Positions 1-8,344 of a DNA stretch of 64,000 nucleotides are shown here, one piece after another. A program made the position numbers and the translations under genes. The DNA lies in contig DATJAP010000041.1 in NCBI GenBank assembly GCA_035516155.1, forward strand, positions 1-64,000, in the 5' to 3' direction. The number at the start of each line of letters is the position of its first letter. The stretch's first letter is position 1. The DNA is from JAJYKN01 sp035516155 (GTDB lineage Bacteria; Nitrospirota; UBA9217). A model generated the notes under the pieces. That model searched no databases and was not told the origin of the DNA. It worked only from the letters and a program-made list of their open reading frames with translations.

Positions 1-1
1 T

Positions 2-376
2 GCGTCCAAACTCCAAAAGCTGATTCCGCCAGGCAGCCAGATATTTACAACAGAATGGGGGTACACCGGGGAGCTTATGCTGGCACTTCCGGAACGTCGA
101 TTTATCGTCGCCCTTGACCCGACATTTTTCTATATGAAGGATCCAGCGCTCTATCGCCTCTGGTACAGCCTTCCTCGAGAGGCCCCTTCTGATGCTGCTG
201 AGCTGATTCGGCGGTATTTTGGGGCCCGCTTTGTGCTTTCCTTCGACGAAGGCAGATGGAACGAATTCTACACAAAATTAGCCTCGGATCCCCGTGTGAG
301 GTTGCCGCTCGTTAGTGACTATTGGCTACTCTTTGATCTTGGGGAGCCGCAATCATTACCGCTCGGCTCAAAATAG
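2..376 (+). CDS. C-terminal part of a membrane glycosyltransferase-like protein (partial)
   Basis: The reading frame is open from position 2 to the TAG at 374-376, giving 124 residues, so the gene begins before the window. The visible part is a soluble tail with no membrane segment. It includes a stretch around residues 26-45 (ALPERRFIVALDPTFFY) of the kind found in the extracytoplasmic tail of PMT/ArnT-like multi-pass glycosyltransferases and polysaccharide membrane proteins. The next intact gene is a GtrA-GT2 fusion, which fits a surface-glycan setting. The family call is inference because the catalytic and membrane part is missing. Confidence 0.5.
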   Translation, partial: ASKLQKLIPPGSQIFTTEWGYTGELMLALPERRFIVALDPTFFYMKDPALYRLWYSLPREAPSDAAELIRRYFGARFVLSFDEGRWNEFYTKLASDPRVRLPLVSDYWLLFDLGEPQSLPLGSK

Positions 377-470
377 CTAACTTGATCGTTTTGCGAGAGT
401 TGGGGATATTGTCTCGATAAATAGGTTCTCGGTTGTGTCTGAGGATTTGCAATAATATATTATGCATACG

Positions 471-662
471 AATAATGGCTAGCTCTCGTTCTTCAGCACT
501 CTAAAAAGGGAGCTGGTCCATGGTGAACGGTACCGGACGCGGGAATAAGCGAGATTGAGCATCTTTGAGTACGTGGAAGTGTTCTATAATCGCGCCAGGA
601 GGCATTCAACATCGGGTTACAAGAGCCCAGAGCAGCACGAAAAGAGCCTAATAGAAACTTAA
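471..662 (+). pseudogene. IS3-family transposase (OrfB) C-terminal remnant
   Basis: In one frame this stretch reads as the end of an IS3-type integrase-core transposase. It has SFFSTLKREL, then a block around EYVEVFYNRARRHST and GYKSPEQ, the hallmark C-terminal motifs of IS3/IS150 OrfB, ending at TAA 660-662. Two in-frame stop codons (TAG at 480-482, TAA at 546-548) and the loss of everything upstream make it dead. The sequence right after the stop, starting TGTCCAC at 668, resembles the terminal repeat of such elements. Nothing else is seen between 377 and 813. Confidence 0.75.
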
Positions 663-813
663 CCAGGTGTCCACTTTTGCGGGGAAGATCAGATTATTAT
701 TTCTCAATATCTTTTGCCCTTGAAAGGTAAAGGTAATCTGTCCATTGCCCAGTTTTGTTTCCTTTGGGTAGCCGTAAAATACTCGGAACGGTCATTCCAT
801 TTAATCAAAAAGG

Positions 814-1971
814 TTGACTTTGAAATTTGTAAAGCGAACGACCATGAAATACATGGTCTTTTTAAAATACGCGCTTGTGGGGTGTATGGGGACGGCTATT
901 GACTTGGGTTCCCTCTACGTCTTCATTGATCGCCTGCATATCCATTTACTCGTTTCTACAGCCCTGTCTTTTATACTTGCCGTAGTTAACAATTTCACGT
1001 TGAACAAATATTGGACTTTCCAAAATAAACATAGCAATGTCCGGAAACAATTTATAAAATTTCTGATCGTGTCAACTATCGGGCTCATTCTGACAGAAAT
1101 GTACATGGCCATCTTTGTTTACGGCCTCAAGATCTGGTATATGTTATCGAAGCTTGTCACGTCAGGGTTGGTTTTGATATGGAACTTTCTGGCCAATAAA
1201 TATTGGACATTCAAAGATCGGATTTTCTACGTCCCCAGCAGAAATAAATACGATTATGACGTGAGCGTTATTGTTCCAGCATATAATGAGAGACGACGAA
1301 TTAACAAAACGTTGGAGGCCATTAATGACTATTTTTCGAATACTTCGCTAACTCGGCAAATAATAGTGGTTGATGACGGAAGTGATGATAATACATCAGA
1401 GGTAGTCGAGAATCTCAAGAAGAATATAAGCGATTTAAGTGTCATTACTTATTATCCAAACCGTGGAAAGGGACACGCAATCAAAAGGGGCCTAGAGAAG
1501 AGTCATGGTGAATATATTTTATTTACGGATGCTGATAATTCGACTCCTATAGAAGAATTTGAGACGTTTTATCCGCTGTTAAGGGATAACCAGGTAGTTA
1601 TAGGTTCGCGCTATACTTCAGGAAGTACAATAGTCATCAAGCAGCCTAAATATAGAGTATTCATTGGGAGGTTGGGCAATAAGTTGATACAACTCCTCCT
1701 CTTAGATGGGGTCACGGACACTCAGTGCGGCTTCAAGGCGTTTCAGCATGAGGCAGCGAAGCAAATATTCAGTCGCATGAAGGTAAATCGTTTTGGGTTT
1801 GATATCGAAATTCTCTCAATAGCTCGCCTTTTAAACTTCACAGTCAAAGAGATCCCGGTCAGTTGGTATAATTCACCAGAAAGCAGGATACGGCCTATTA
1901 AAGACGCTCTTAAGACATTCGGAGAATTGATTTATATAAAACTAAATCTCTGGGGCGGAAGGTACCGTTAA
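814..1971 (+). CDS. GtrA-like flippase domain fused to family 2 glycosyltransferase
   Basis: This is a 385-residue fusion. Residues about 12-135 form a GtrA-type four-helix membrane domain with two NKYWTF motifs (64-69 and 128-133). Residues about 148-385 form a cytoplasmic GT2 domain with SVIVPAYNE at the start, VVDDGSDD near 186-192 and the metal/nucleotide-binding DAD at 239-241. The GT2 part resembles dolichyl- or undecaprenyl-phosphate glucosyl/mannosyltransferases. GtrA proteins are thought to help flip the lipid-linked sugar, so one polypeptide may both make and translocate it. The first start is TTG at 814; an ATG at 844 is an equally good alternative. The region is AT-richer than the housekeeping genes and is flanked by IS debris, which suggests acquisition. 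Confidence 0.85.
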   Translation: MTLKFVKRTTMKYMVFLKYALVGCMGTAIDLGSLYVFIDRLHIHLLVSTALSFILAVVNNFTLNKYWTFQNKHSNVRKQFIKFLIVSTIGLILTEMYMAIFVYGLKIWYMLSKLVTSGLVLIWNFLANKYWTFKDRIFYVPSRNKYDYDVSVIVPAYNERRRINKTLEAINDYFSNTSLTRQIIVVDDGSDDNTSEVVENLKKNISDLSVITYYPNRGKGHAIKRGLEKSHGEYILFTDADNSTPIEEFETFYPLLRDNQVVIGSRYTSGSTIVIKQPKYRVFIGRLGNKLIQLLLLDGVTDTQCGFKAFQHEAAKQIFSRMKVNRFGFDIEILSIARLLNFTVKEIPVSWYNSPESRIRPIKDALKTFGELIYIKLNLWGGRYR

Positions 1972-2155
1972 GGGTAATTAGTGTGCATCTATATGCTTAG
2001 ACCGAAGGCTACAACTGACGCTCTCAAATAATATTGGAAGTGGACAGCTTTTGCAGGAATTTGTCATAGCTTTGAGACACCTACAGTGGAATTTTTTGTA
2101 CAATTTTCTGGCTCGAAGTGATCGATTTTTATAAAGCAAAATCGCGTCCGGTTAT
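1972..2155. other. Intergenic, no gene seen
   Basis: This stretch between the GtrA-GT2 gene and the structured-RNA candidate has stops in all frames and no recognisable coding remnant. It forms the left part of an approximately 1.35 kb stretch without an intact gene. Confidence 0.4.
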
Positions 2156-2392
2156 GAAGGAGGAACCAGAACTTGCTTTATGCACCTAAAAGGATGTGCC
2201 TCATACGCGGTACGATGCACTTCACCTATGGCTTATGCAAGCTCTGCTCAAGTCCGTAGGGATGGACTCCGGCATGAGCAGTCCGATGCCTGGGTGGTGA
2301 TGTGCGGTATTGTACAAGGGACAAGACCTCGCAGAAACATCGGCTGCTCTCGATGCAGCCGAAACTGGTCGGGGAAGTTCGACATGTACATA
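2156..2392 (+). ncRNA. Candidate structured RNA (multi-hairpin), family not identified
   Basis: The stretch holds several strong inverted repeats in a compact array. They are GCACCT...AGG-TGTGC (2182-2198), CTGCTCA/TGAGCAG enclosing GTCC/GGAC (about 2244-2281), an alternative GGCAT/ATGCC that would compete with it (about 2271-2290), a perfect 7-bp CGGCTGC/GCAGCCG (2341-2347 with 2355-2361), and GTCG/CGAC (2368-2371 with 2380-2383). Two TGTACA copies (2311-2316 and 2385-2390) could close the last two hairpins into one domain. The 76-codon frame across it resembles no protein. Size and layout recall the RNAs of IscB/HEARO-type elements, but I cannot match a family. Strand is inferred from neighbouring gene direction. 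Confidence 0.35.
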
Positions 2393-2549
2393 AGCATTAT
2401 ATATGGGTAGAGCATGAGGTGAATCTACTACATTTATTCATGGGGGTGACACATGCCAGGTCATCGTTGACCGATGTCTAGTGGTAAGAAGTATCACAAT
2501 ATTGTTGACCCGAAATAGGTCATCGGTGTTGTCAGACCCAAGATCATTT

Positions 2550-2680
2550 GGAACTCTGTATTCAAACCTATCGACAAATTCATTAATGTTGTTTCTGCAC
2601 GTGTTTCGCCTCAGTCGGTCAACCGGCACGATAGCGCCGATGGCGCTGTGAAACCGGGGTATGGGTTCCATACTCAAAAC
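2550..2680 (-). pseudogene. Possible transposase C-terminal remnant
   Basis: On the minus strand the frame reads RFHSAIGAIVPVDRL, similar to the HSAIGYxTPxDxL block near the C-terminus of IS3/IS481-type integrase-core transposases. The rest of the enzyme is absent and the following residues do not continue the family. The match is short, so this is a tentative call. It fits the high density of dead mobile elements around it. Confidence 0.35.
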
Positions 2681-3320
2681 TTTAAATGCAAAAGTTCTTG
2701 TTCAATATATATATTGCTTCACCTGTTTAAAAGCGCGTCCCGTGTCCCGATGCATGAACTGCGCTGACGGACAAAGCGCAGATGCAAAAAAAAGTACGAG
2801 ACGGCTATCATGCCATAATCGCCCATGCGATGCTCCCGTATGCCTATTGAGATCTCTCGAAAAGCGAGTGGATGCGTGTCATTGTTATATTGTCAATACA
2901 TGGCTGGGTATCACAATCGGAATTGATTTCCACCTTCACCTCCTTTGGGCAATATATCATTGTTGAACGATTTACTACTCTTGATCCGATAACGTACCTT
3001 GGTGATAACATCAAGTCCGGCCTGAAATTTTAGAATGCATACAAAATTCATAGTTGATGATATAATGGCTAGATCCTTGCCGTTGTTTGCAGAGCTCCGG
3101 TAAGAACGTAATGATGAGTTTTTCGTGCTAGAAAAAAGACGCAAGGATCGGCTGGCTCAGAATGGCGACCATCGATCATTTACTGAGCGAAAGATTTACA
3201 AATAGGGGGATGGAGGAATTGCTCAACAAAGGCTGCAATCATGATGTCTATTCGAATAAAGACCGCAACCTCTCTGGCATAAAACAAGCATCGTCTTTCT
3301 TTTAACAGTTAAAGTAATGC
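2681..3320. other. Intergenic, no gene seen
   Basis: AT-rich sequence with short open frames on both strands, none of which resembles a protein or has a convincing ribosome binding site. It lies downstream of the leftward spermidine-synthase-like gene. Confidence 0.4.
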
Positions 3321-4922
3321 TTATAAAAGCATCTCAATAGGTGTCGATGCAAGTACCCGTTTCCGTATCTCTTCCTTCACTCGGAGATCAAGGGTGTCTA
3401 TTGGGTCGTAATTGTCGGTAAGGATCGTTCCCGGTGTTCCGTAAGGAAAAGAAAACTTTATTCCAATATTATCGCGGGCCGAAGAAGCTTGAGGATGGAA
3501 GGGAAAGCTCTGTAACTGTTTCCTATTTAAGGGCGCGGACGGAAAATTATAAGCAAATATCTCTAAATTACCTATGCCAAAATTCTGACTGTAAGGATTT
3601 TCCGGATCAAAAGTCGGAAATATTTCCACGGTACTGAAAACAGTGCGCAGGGTTTTTACGATGGATGAAGTTATAAAGGTGTCATGCTTGATACTTCCCA
3701 CGTAATTGATTCCCAAGATACCACGGTCATTCAGATGTTGCGAGATGAGCTCAAATGACTCCAGGCTCAGGAGATGTTCCGGCAGTGCATCACCGTTGAA
3801 TACATCTAAAATGATATAATCATATTTTTTCTTTGTTAGGCTGAGAAAGTACCGGGCATCCGCCACGATATTCTCACCCTTTGTGTGAAAACCAAAATAT
3901 TTTTTCGCCACTGCAAAGACCTCGGGATTGATATCGACCACATCGGTCTGGATGCCCATCTTCTCATACCAGAGTGGGATAATGCCTGTTCCAAGGCCCA
4001 TGACAAGACAATATTTCCCCTGCGCATTGAGACTGAAAGGAATATATTGGAGATAGTAATAGTAATTGTATACCGGCATACCGTTAGCGACATCTATTCC
4101 ACCTTGGATAGCGCCATCCAGCAGCATCTCCCTTATCCGCATATTATTTGGGTAGCTTGTCTCTATGACTTTTATATTCCCGTAAAAAGTATCATGATCA
4201 TACATCTTCGTAATCGTCTGGCCATAATACGGAGACATTGTTCGGATGTCTTTTGCACTCGGTAAAAGAACGGGAACAACAAGAAGAACGAAGAATAAGT
4301 ATCTTTTTCTAAAGAAGATAAAAAAAATTACGGAAAGGAGGATAAGAATCAAACTGATGATAGCGAAAATCTGATTCACCTTAAAAAAAGAGATTAAAAA
4401 GAATCCAGTGAGAATTGTTCCGAAGAAACTCCCTATTGTCGATACTGCATAGAAAAGCCCTACTGTTCTGCCAAGTTTTTGCATTTCTTTGGCGGCAATC
4501 CTGATAATATAGGGAGAAACACATCCAAGCAGGAAATGGGGGACACCAAAAAGGAGCGCGGAAGCGGTCAGTGCGCCGAATCGGAGCCCCAAGGGGACCG
4601 TGAGCTCAAAAACGGGCTTTTTCAAAATAGGAATACAATAAATCACTATACCAGCTAAAAATATAATTGTATAAAGGTAGGCAGGCGATTCATACAGGTC
4701 GGAAAGCCCCCCTCCTGCCATATAACCCAATGCAAGGCCAACTAAGGTAACTGCGATGAGGGAAGTCCAGATAAACAGACTGGCCCCGAAAAAGGGGCTT
4801 ATTACTCGCGAACCAAGCACTTCTACGACCATTACCTGCGCCCCGCAGATTAAGGCTGTAGCTAAAAGAAAAATGAGAAACATCGGTGAATGGGCTTCTT
4901 GCACCTTATTTGCGTTAGACAT
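3321..4922 (-). CDS. Membrane-anchored spermidine-synthase-like (fused MFS/SpeE) protein
   Basis: This 533-residue protein has two parts. Residues 1 to about 215 contain multiple hydrophobic helices like the MFS-like half of fused MFS/spermidine-synthase proteins. Residues about 245-470 form a Rossmann methyltransferase-like spermidine-synthase domain. Visible motifs are GLGTG at 309-313, the acidic VVDINPE (D330), VADAR (D355) and YDYIILDVFNGDALPEHL (D373). Family members are often annotated as polyamine aminopropyltransferases, but for the membrane-fused group the substrate is mostly unproven. The gene starts at ATG 4922, about 45 bp from the end of an eroded IS630 copy that lies upstream and in the same orientation. 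Confidence 0.8.
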   Translation of the reverse strand: MSNANKVQEAHSPMFLIFLLATALICGAQVMVVEVLGSRVISPFFGASLFIWTSLIAVTLVGLALGYMAGGGLSDLYESPAYLYTIIFLAGIVIYCIPILKKPVFELTVPLGLRFGALTASALLFGVPHFLLGCVSPYIIRIAAKEMQKLGRTVGLFYAVSTIGSFFGTILTGFFLISFFKVNQIFAIISLILILLSVIFFIFFRKRYLFFVLLVVPVLLPSAKDIRTMSPYYGQTITKMYDHDTFYGNIKVIETSYPNNMRIREMLLDGAIQGGIDVANGMPVYNYYYYLQYIPFSLNAQGKYCLVMGLGTGIIPLWYEKMGIQTDVVDINPEVFAVAKKYFGFHTKGENIVADARYFLSLTKKKYDYIILDVFNGDALPEHLLSLESFELISQHLNDRGILGINYVGSIKHDTFITSSIVKTLRTVFSTVEIFPTFDPENPYSQNFGIGNLEIFAYNFPSAPLNRKQLQSFPFHPQASSARDNIGIKFSFPYGTPGTILTDNYDPIDTLDLRVKEEIRKRVLASTPIEMLL

Positions 4923-4967
4923 GGTCCCTTTGCTCCTGGTTCTTGGTTTAATTTAGGCAAACACCTG

Positions 4968-6067
4968 CTAGCGTGGTGCGTCCAACGCTTCTTTACATTT
5001 GGCGACTTTGGCCAAAATTTGTGCAACAGGTGCGGTCCGGACGAACAACTGTGAGTTTTTTTATTATGATTATATAAGCAGTTTTTGATAACCTCGATTA
5101 ACGCAGGCACATTCTGAAATATGCCGCTAGGGATGCGTTTATCGGGAATGTCACGGAACCAGCGCTCGGCCATGTTCAGCCTGGAGATCGATGTTGGAAT
5201 AAAGTGCAAGTCGCATTGTGAATGTCTCATGTGCCAGGTTATCACGTTGGGATGCCTGTGAGTGCCGTCATTGTCCACGACCAAGTGCAGGTCGAAACCG
5301 GCCGGGGGTCTCGCTGTCTATTTTCTTGAGGAAACGGATAAATTCTTGATGCCGATGGCGCGGCAGGCAGTCGCCGATAGACGTACCGTTGAGCATGCCG
5401 AGGACTGCAAATAACGTTGTCGTCCCGTTGCCTTTGTCATCATGTGTCATGGTCTGCAACGGCCTTTCCTCATCGGTAAACCAGGCCATGTCCGGTCGAG
5501 AGCTTGAATCTGGTTCTTCTCGCCGACACAGAGTACTAGGGACTTGTCCCGAGGATCTAGATAGAGCCCAACAACGTCGTATAATTTCTCGAAGAAGTGT
5601 TTATCGCAACTCGCAGTGCAGGTATTGATCTGATGAGGTATCAGGTTGTGTTGTTTCCATAAATGGCGTATCATGGCTTCGCTAAACCCTTGAGACTTGG
5701 CCATGCTGCGAGTGCTCCAATGGGTTGCATTGGGTGGCATGGTATGAAGAGTGGCTTCGTCGACGGGTTGGAATTTTTTTACAGGAATTTTGGGAATACG
5801 ACCAGGACGGGGCGCATCTTTTCCCAGCCCCTCCAGTCGAAAAGCCAGGAAGCGCCGCCAAAGTTCGGTTGATCTGGGCGCACCCATTTCCTGTGCGATA
5901 TCTTGGTATTGCACTCCATCCGCAGCCATTTGGATGATCAATGCCCGTTGCACGGGCCGCACGGGGAACCTTTTTCCTCGTGCCCAAGTATTCACCCTCG
6001 TACATTCCTGTGGACTCAATATAACGGGATCTGTGCTTTTCATATAGGGGTCCATATCATAATTCAA
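4968..6067 (-). pseudogene. IS630-family transposase, three frameshifts
   Basis: Read leftward, four pieces together give an almost full-length IS630-type DDE transposase. Piece 1 (6067 to about 5460) has the N-terminal HTH part and the first catalytic Asp block (LYLDPRDKSLVLCVGEKNQ, then ALDRT). Piece 2 (about 5455-5290) continues with MTHDDKGNGTTTLF and RHRHQEFIRFL. Piece 3 (about 5284-5050) carries VVDNDGTHRHPNV, the FIPTSISRLNMAE block and LYNHNKKTHS. Piece 4, in another frame, gives TAPVAQILAKVAKCKEALD and stops at 4968-4970. At least three frameshifts make the gene inactive. Terminal inverted repeats could not be defined. Confidence 0.85.
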
Positions 6068-6282
6068 GTTCTTTATGAAGCATTACACTAGGCGGCAAAC
6101 TACCTCGATGACCTCCTGTAACGCATTGTGTCGTTTATCTGACAGCGGTCACTGCGGTATTATACTATTTTTTTGCTAAGTGTTAATATATTATTTTGGA
6201 ATCTAACGGGAAGATTTCCTCATCCTTTCCAGGATGACCGGCCCTAAAAAAACTAGGGGAACTGATTGAAGGCTCTTTGACT

Positions 6283-6790
6283 TTAGAGCCGAACTTTCTT
6301 CCGAGTATTTGTTGGGCTAACAGAGAAAAGGAGAAAACGGGCGGCAAAAAAGCTTACCAGTACTTGTTTTTTACTCCCCATCAAACGCGCAAGACAAGAA
6401 CCGTTATTCCTCTGGCGGCAGGTTTTTCTCGGAACCGCGTTGTTGTTTTCTTCCTTTTTTCTCTCGTCCTTGTCGTCTGACAGTTTTTTTGCTATCTCCT
6501 TGAGCTGCTTGACCGCGAGGAAATTAAACGTTCCCTCGGGAAATTTTCCGTCGTCCTTCCGCTCGTCGGCAGAAACGTCGTGATCTGCAAGGCCACATTC
6601 GCAGTTGAAACTCCATAGGCGCGGAACTTCCCGTCCCGCACGGCGTCTGCAATTTTATTATCCAGCATCAGGCCCTTCATATTCAGCTGTGGAATGCTCA
6701 CACTCTGATTGCCTGTGAGAACACGGTTATCGCACACGCTAAAAGATTCCTCGTTCGTATCGTTCACGCCATCGTGGATTGTTCCGGAGA
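6283..6790 (-). pseudogene. Truncated C-terminus of a Lon-type ATP-dependent protease
   Basis: The minus strand encodes the last part of a LonB-like protease. It reads HDGVNDTNEESF, then VLTGNQSVSIPQLNMKGLML (the conserved IPxxNxxxLML block after the Ser-Lys catalytic domain), AVRDGKFRAYGVSTANVAL, then after a frameshift near 6595 ADERKDDGKFPEGTFNF, stopping at 6283. The ATPase and catalytic residues are missing. The fragment begins about 20 bp after the stop of the OmpA-like gene, so a rearrangement probably joined the two. An upstream-strand frame at 6277-6480 is a shadow of it. Confidence 0.75.
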
Positions 6791-6812
6791 AAATGGCGCT
6801 GGTACTTCTGTA

Positions 6813-7460
6813 TTATAGGGAATACTTTTCGAGAGCTTCTAGCACTTTTATATGCAGGAATTCGGAAGGAACGATGCGAAATTCCACCATATCGATGTTT
6901 CTCTCCCGGAAGTCAAATGGCTGGACGGCACTCACGAAAAAGGTGGGGTAATAAATTCGCAGATCAGGCTCCGATTCAAACATAAAGTCTTGGATATAAC
7001 CGGTCACAAGCTGGGCCTTCATTCTGTAAAAGGCGATAGCTTCATGTGGCCCGATCGAGGGGTAATGGCTAATGATGAGGACAATGCTGATATCACCCCT
7101 TGCAGTATTGTCTTTCATGAGCGAGAGAAATACATGAGCGAGTTTATTCAAATCGTTCTTTGCGGCGTCTTTTACAGTGCCGTCTTGTTTAAAGAGCAAC
7201 GATTTGTCAAGAAAAATGGAGCTTGATTTGACCATAATCCCCTTCACCGCGTCCGTTCCGAACTCTTTTCGGAATATCTGGTTGATTCTTTTGGTAAATT
7301 CGTTCCTGGGCTGGGAAAGGGCGAGGGCGGGCTCCAGAAATCGCTGTATCTTGACCGCGCGGTAATAGAGAAGGGCGCTCAGCATGACCAGCCCGATCAG
7401 GAGGAGGCTGAGCACGGGTCCCGCCGGAGGAACGTATCGCCACAGAGATCTCGTGTTCAT
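6813..7460 (-). CDS. OmpA/MotB-like single-pass membrane protein
   Basis: A 215-residue protein with a short cytoplasmic N-terminus, one transmembrane helix (about residues 15-33) and a periplasmic domain. Residues about 75-205 look like an OmpA C-terminal/MotB peptidoglycan-associating domain, with the beta strand IMVKSSSIFLDKSLLF, then KNDLNKLAHVFLSLM, an IVLIISHYPSI strand and an AIAFYRMKAQLVTGYI helix. The classical peptidoglycan-binding residues are not all obvious. Its ATG overlaps the TGA of the response regulator by 4 bp, so it is the last gene of a kinase-regulator-membrane protein operon. It may link the signalling pair to the cell envelope; this is inference. Confidence 0.7.
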   Translation of the reverse strand: MNTRSLWRYVPPAGPVLSLLLIGLVMLSALLYYRAVKIQRFLEPALALSQPRNEFTKRINQIFRKEFGTDAVKGIMVKSSSIFLDKSLLFKQDGTVKDAAKNDLNKLAHVFLSLMKDNTARGDISIVLIISHYPSIGPHEAIAFYRMKAQLVTGYIQDFMFESEPDLRIYYPTFFVSAVQPFDFRERNIDMVEFRIVPSEFLHIKVLEALEKYSL

Positions 7461-8344
7461 GTCGCTTCCTCCAGAAGATCCAGCTTTTTTGCAGCTGTTT
7501 TGAAGTCCGTTTCACTGAGTGAGGTCGGCTGATGAATTGCCCTGTTTCGGAGACCCAGCAGATCGCTGAAGAGCTCTTTTCTGAAGTGGCTGATGCGGCG
7601 CTGCTGCTCCATCTCCTTGAGCCCTTCGGACAGAATTAGTGGCGTCCAGCCGAGTACTCGACCAATGAAGGCTCTCAGATGGTTCTCGACGTGATAGCCA
7701 AGCAGGAGCGATGCGACCACCTTTTCCCCGGTACGGAAATATTCCAGCGCCTGATCGACGGATATGTCCCCCTTGACAATGCGTATATTCTCGCGCGATT
7801 CCCGTTCGCCCGGGGCGAGCTGCTGAATTTTCTGATAGACTTCGAGGCATTTATCGAGCATGTTTTTCTCAAGATAGGACTCGGCCAGAAGGAATAGTTC
7901 ACGGACGCTGTCTTTGCACTCGCGCTGCTGGAGAGCGAAGGAATAAGCCCGCCGTATCGCATCGGTCTTGTCGTCTTTTTTGTCGAGTACATCGAAATGC
8001 CGGGCCCAGCGTTTGCCCTTCAAGACGTTGTCCTTGGTGAATCGGAAAAGGCGCTCCGAAACCTCGCTTTTATCGAGCTTGCCGCTGATTATGATGATGT
8101 TCAAAGTGGGATGGGTTTCAAAAATCTCTGGAAGGGAATCGATCCCTTCTGTCATCCGGTCGAACTCGATATCGAGCGTCATGAGATCGAACACCTGTGT
8201 TATCAGCGCCCGCACCGCCTCCCGGACGCTGACTGCCTCGTGAAACCGCAGGTCCGCTTCATCCTGACCGAGGGCCCGCTGGATTTCAAGTTTCAGGAGC
8301 TCCCGGTCCTCATAGTCGTCATCGGCGATCAAGATCTTAAACAT
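7457..8344 (-). CDS. Response regulator with TPR-like linker and C-terminal HEPN-like domain
   Basis: A 295-residue protein starting at ATG 8344, the first residue of a standard receiver (MFKILIADDD). The acidic pocket is D8-D10 and the phospho-acceptor is D58 (LMTLDIEF). After the receiver a helical, TPR-like stretch (about 135-195, LLAESYLEKNMLDKCLEVYQ) leads to a C-terminal helical domain. That domain ends with LRNRAIHQP, where R266-N-x3-H271 fits the Rx4-6H signature of HEPN domains, many of which are RNases. There is no DNA-binding domain. The gene overlaps the kinase stop by 8 bp and the OmpA-like start by 4 bp. Whether the HEPN part is catalytic is unknown. Confidence 0.7.
   Translation of the reverse strand: MFKILIADDDYEDRELLKLEIQRALGQDEADLRFHEAVSVREAVRALITQVFDLMTLDIEFDRMTEGIDSLPEIFETHPTLNIIIISGKLDKSEVSERLFRFTKDNVLKGKRWARHFDVLDKKDDKTDAIRRAYSFALQQRECKDSVRELFLLAESYLEKNMLDKCLEVYQKIQQLAPGERESRENIRIVKGDISVDQALEYFRTGEKVVASLLLGYHVENHLRAFIGRVLGWTPLILSEGLKEMEQQRRISHFRKELFSDLLGLRNRAIHQPTSLSETDFKTAAKKLDLLEEAT

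Noticed and set aside
2180..2410. 76-codon frame over the structured region
   Set aside because: Odd composition (many Cys, Arg and Ser) and no ribosome binding site; strong hairpins explain the sequence better.
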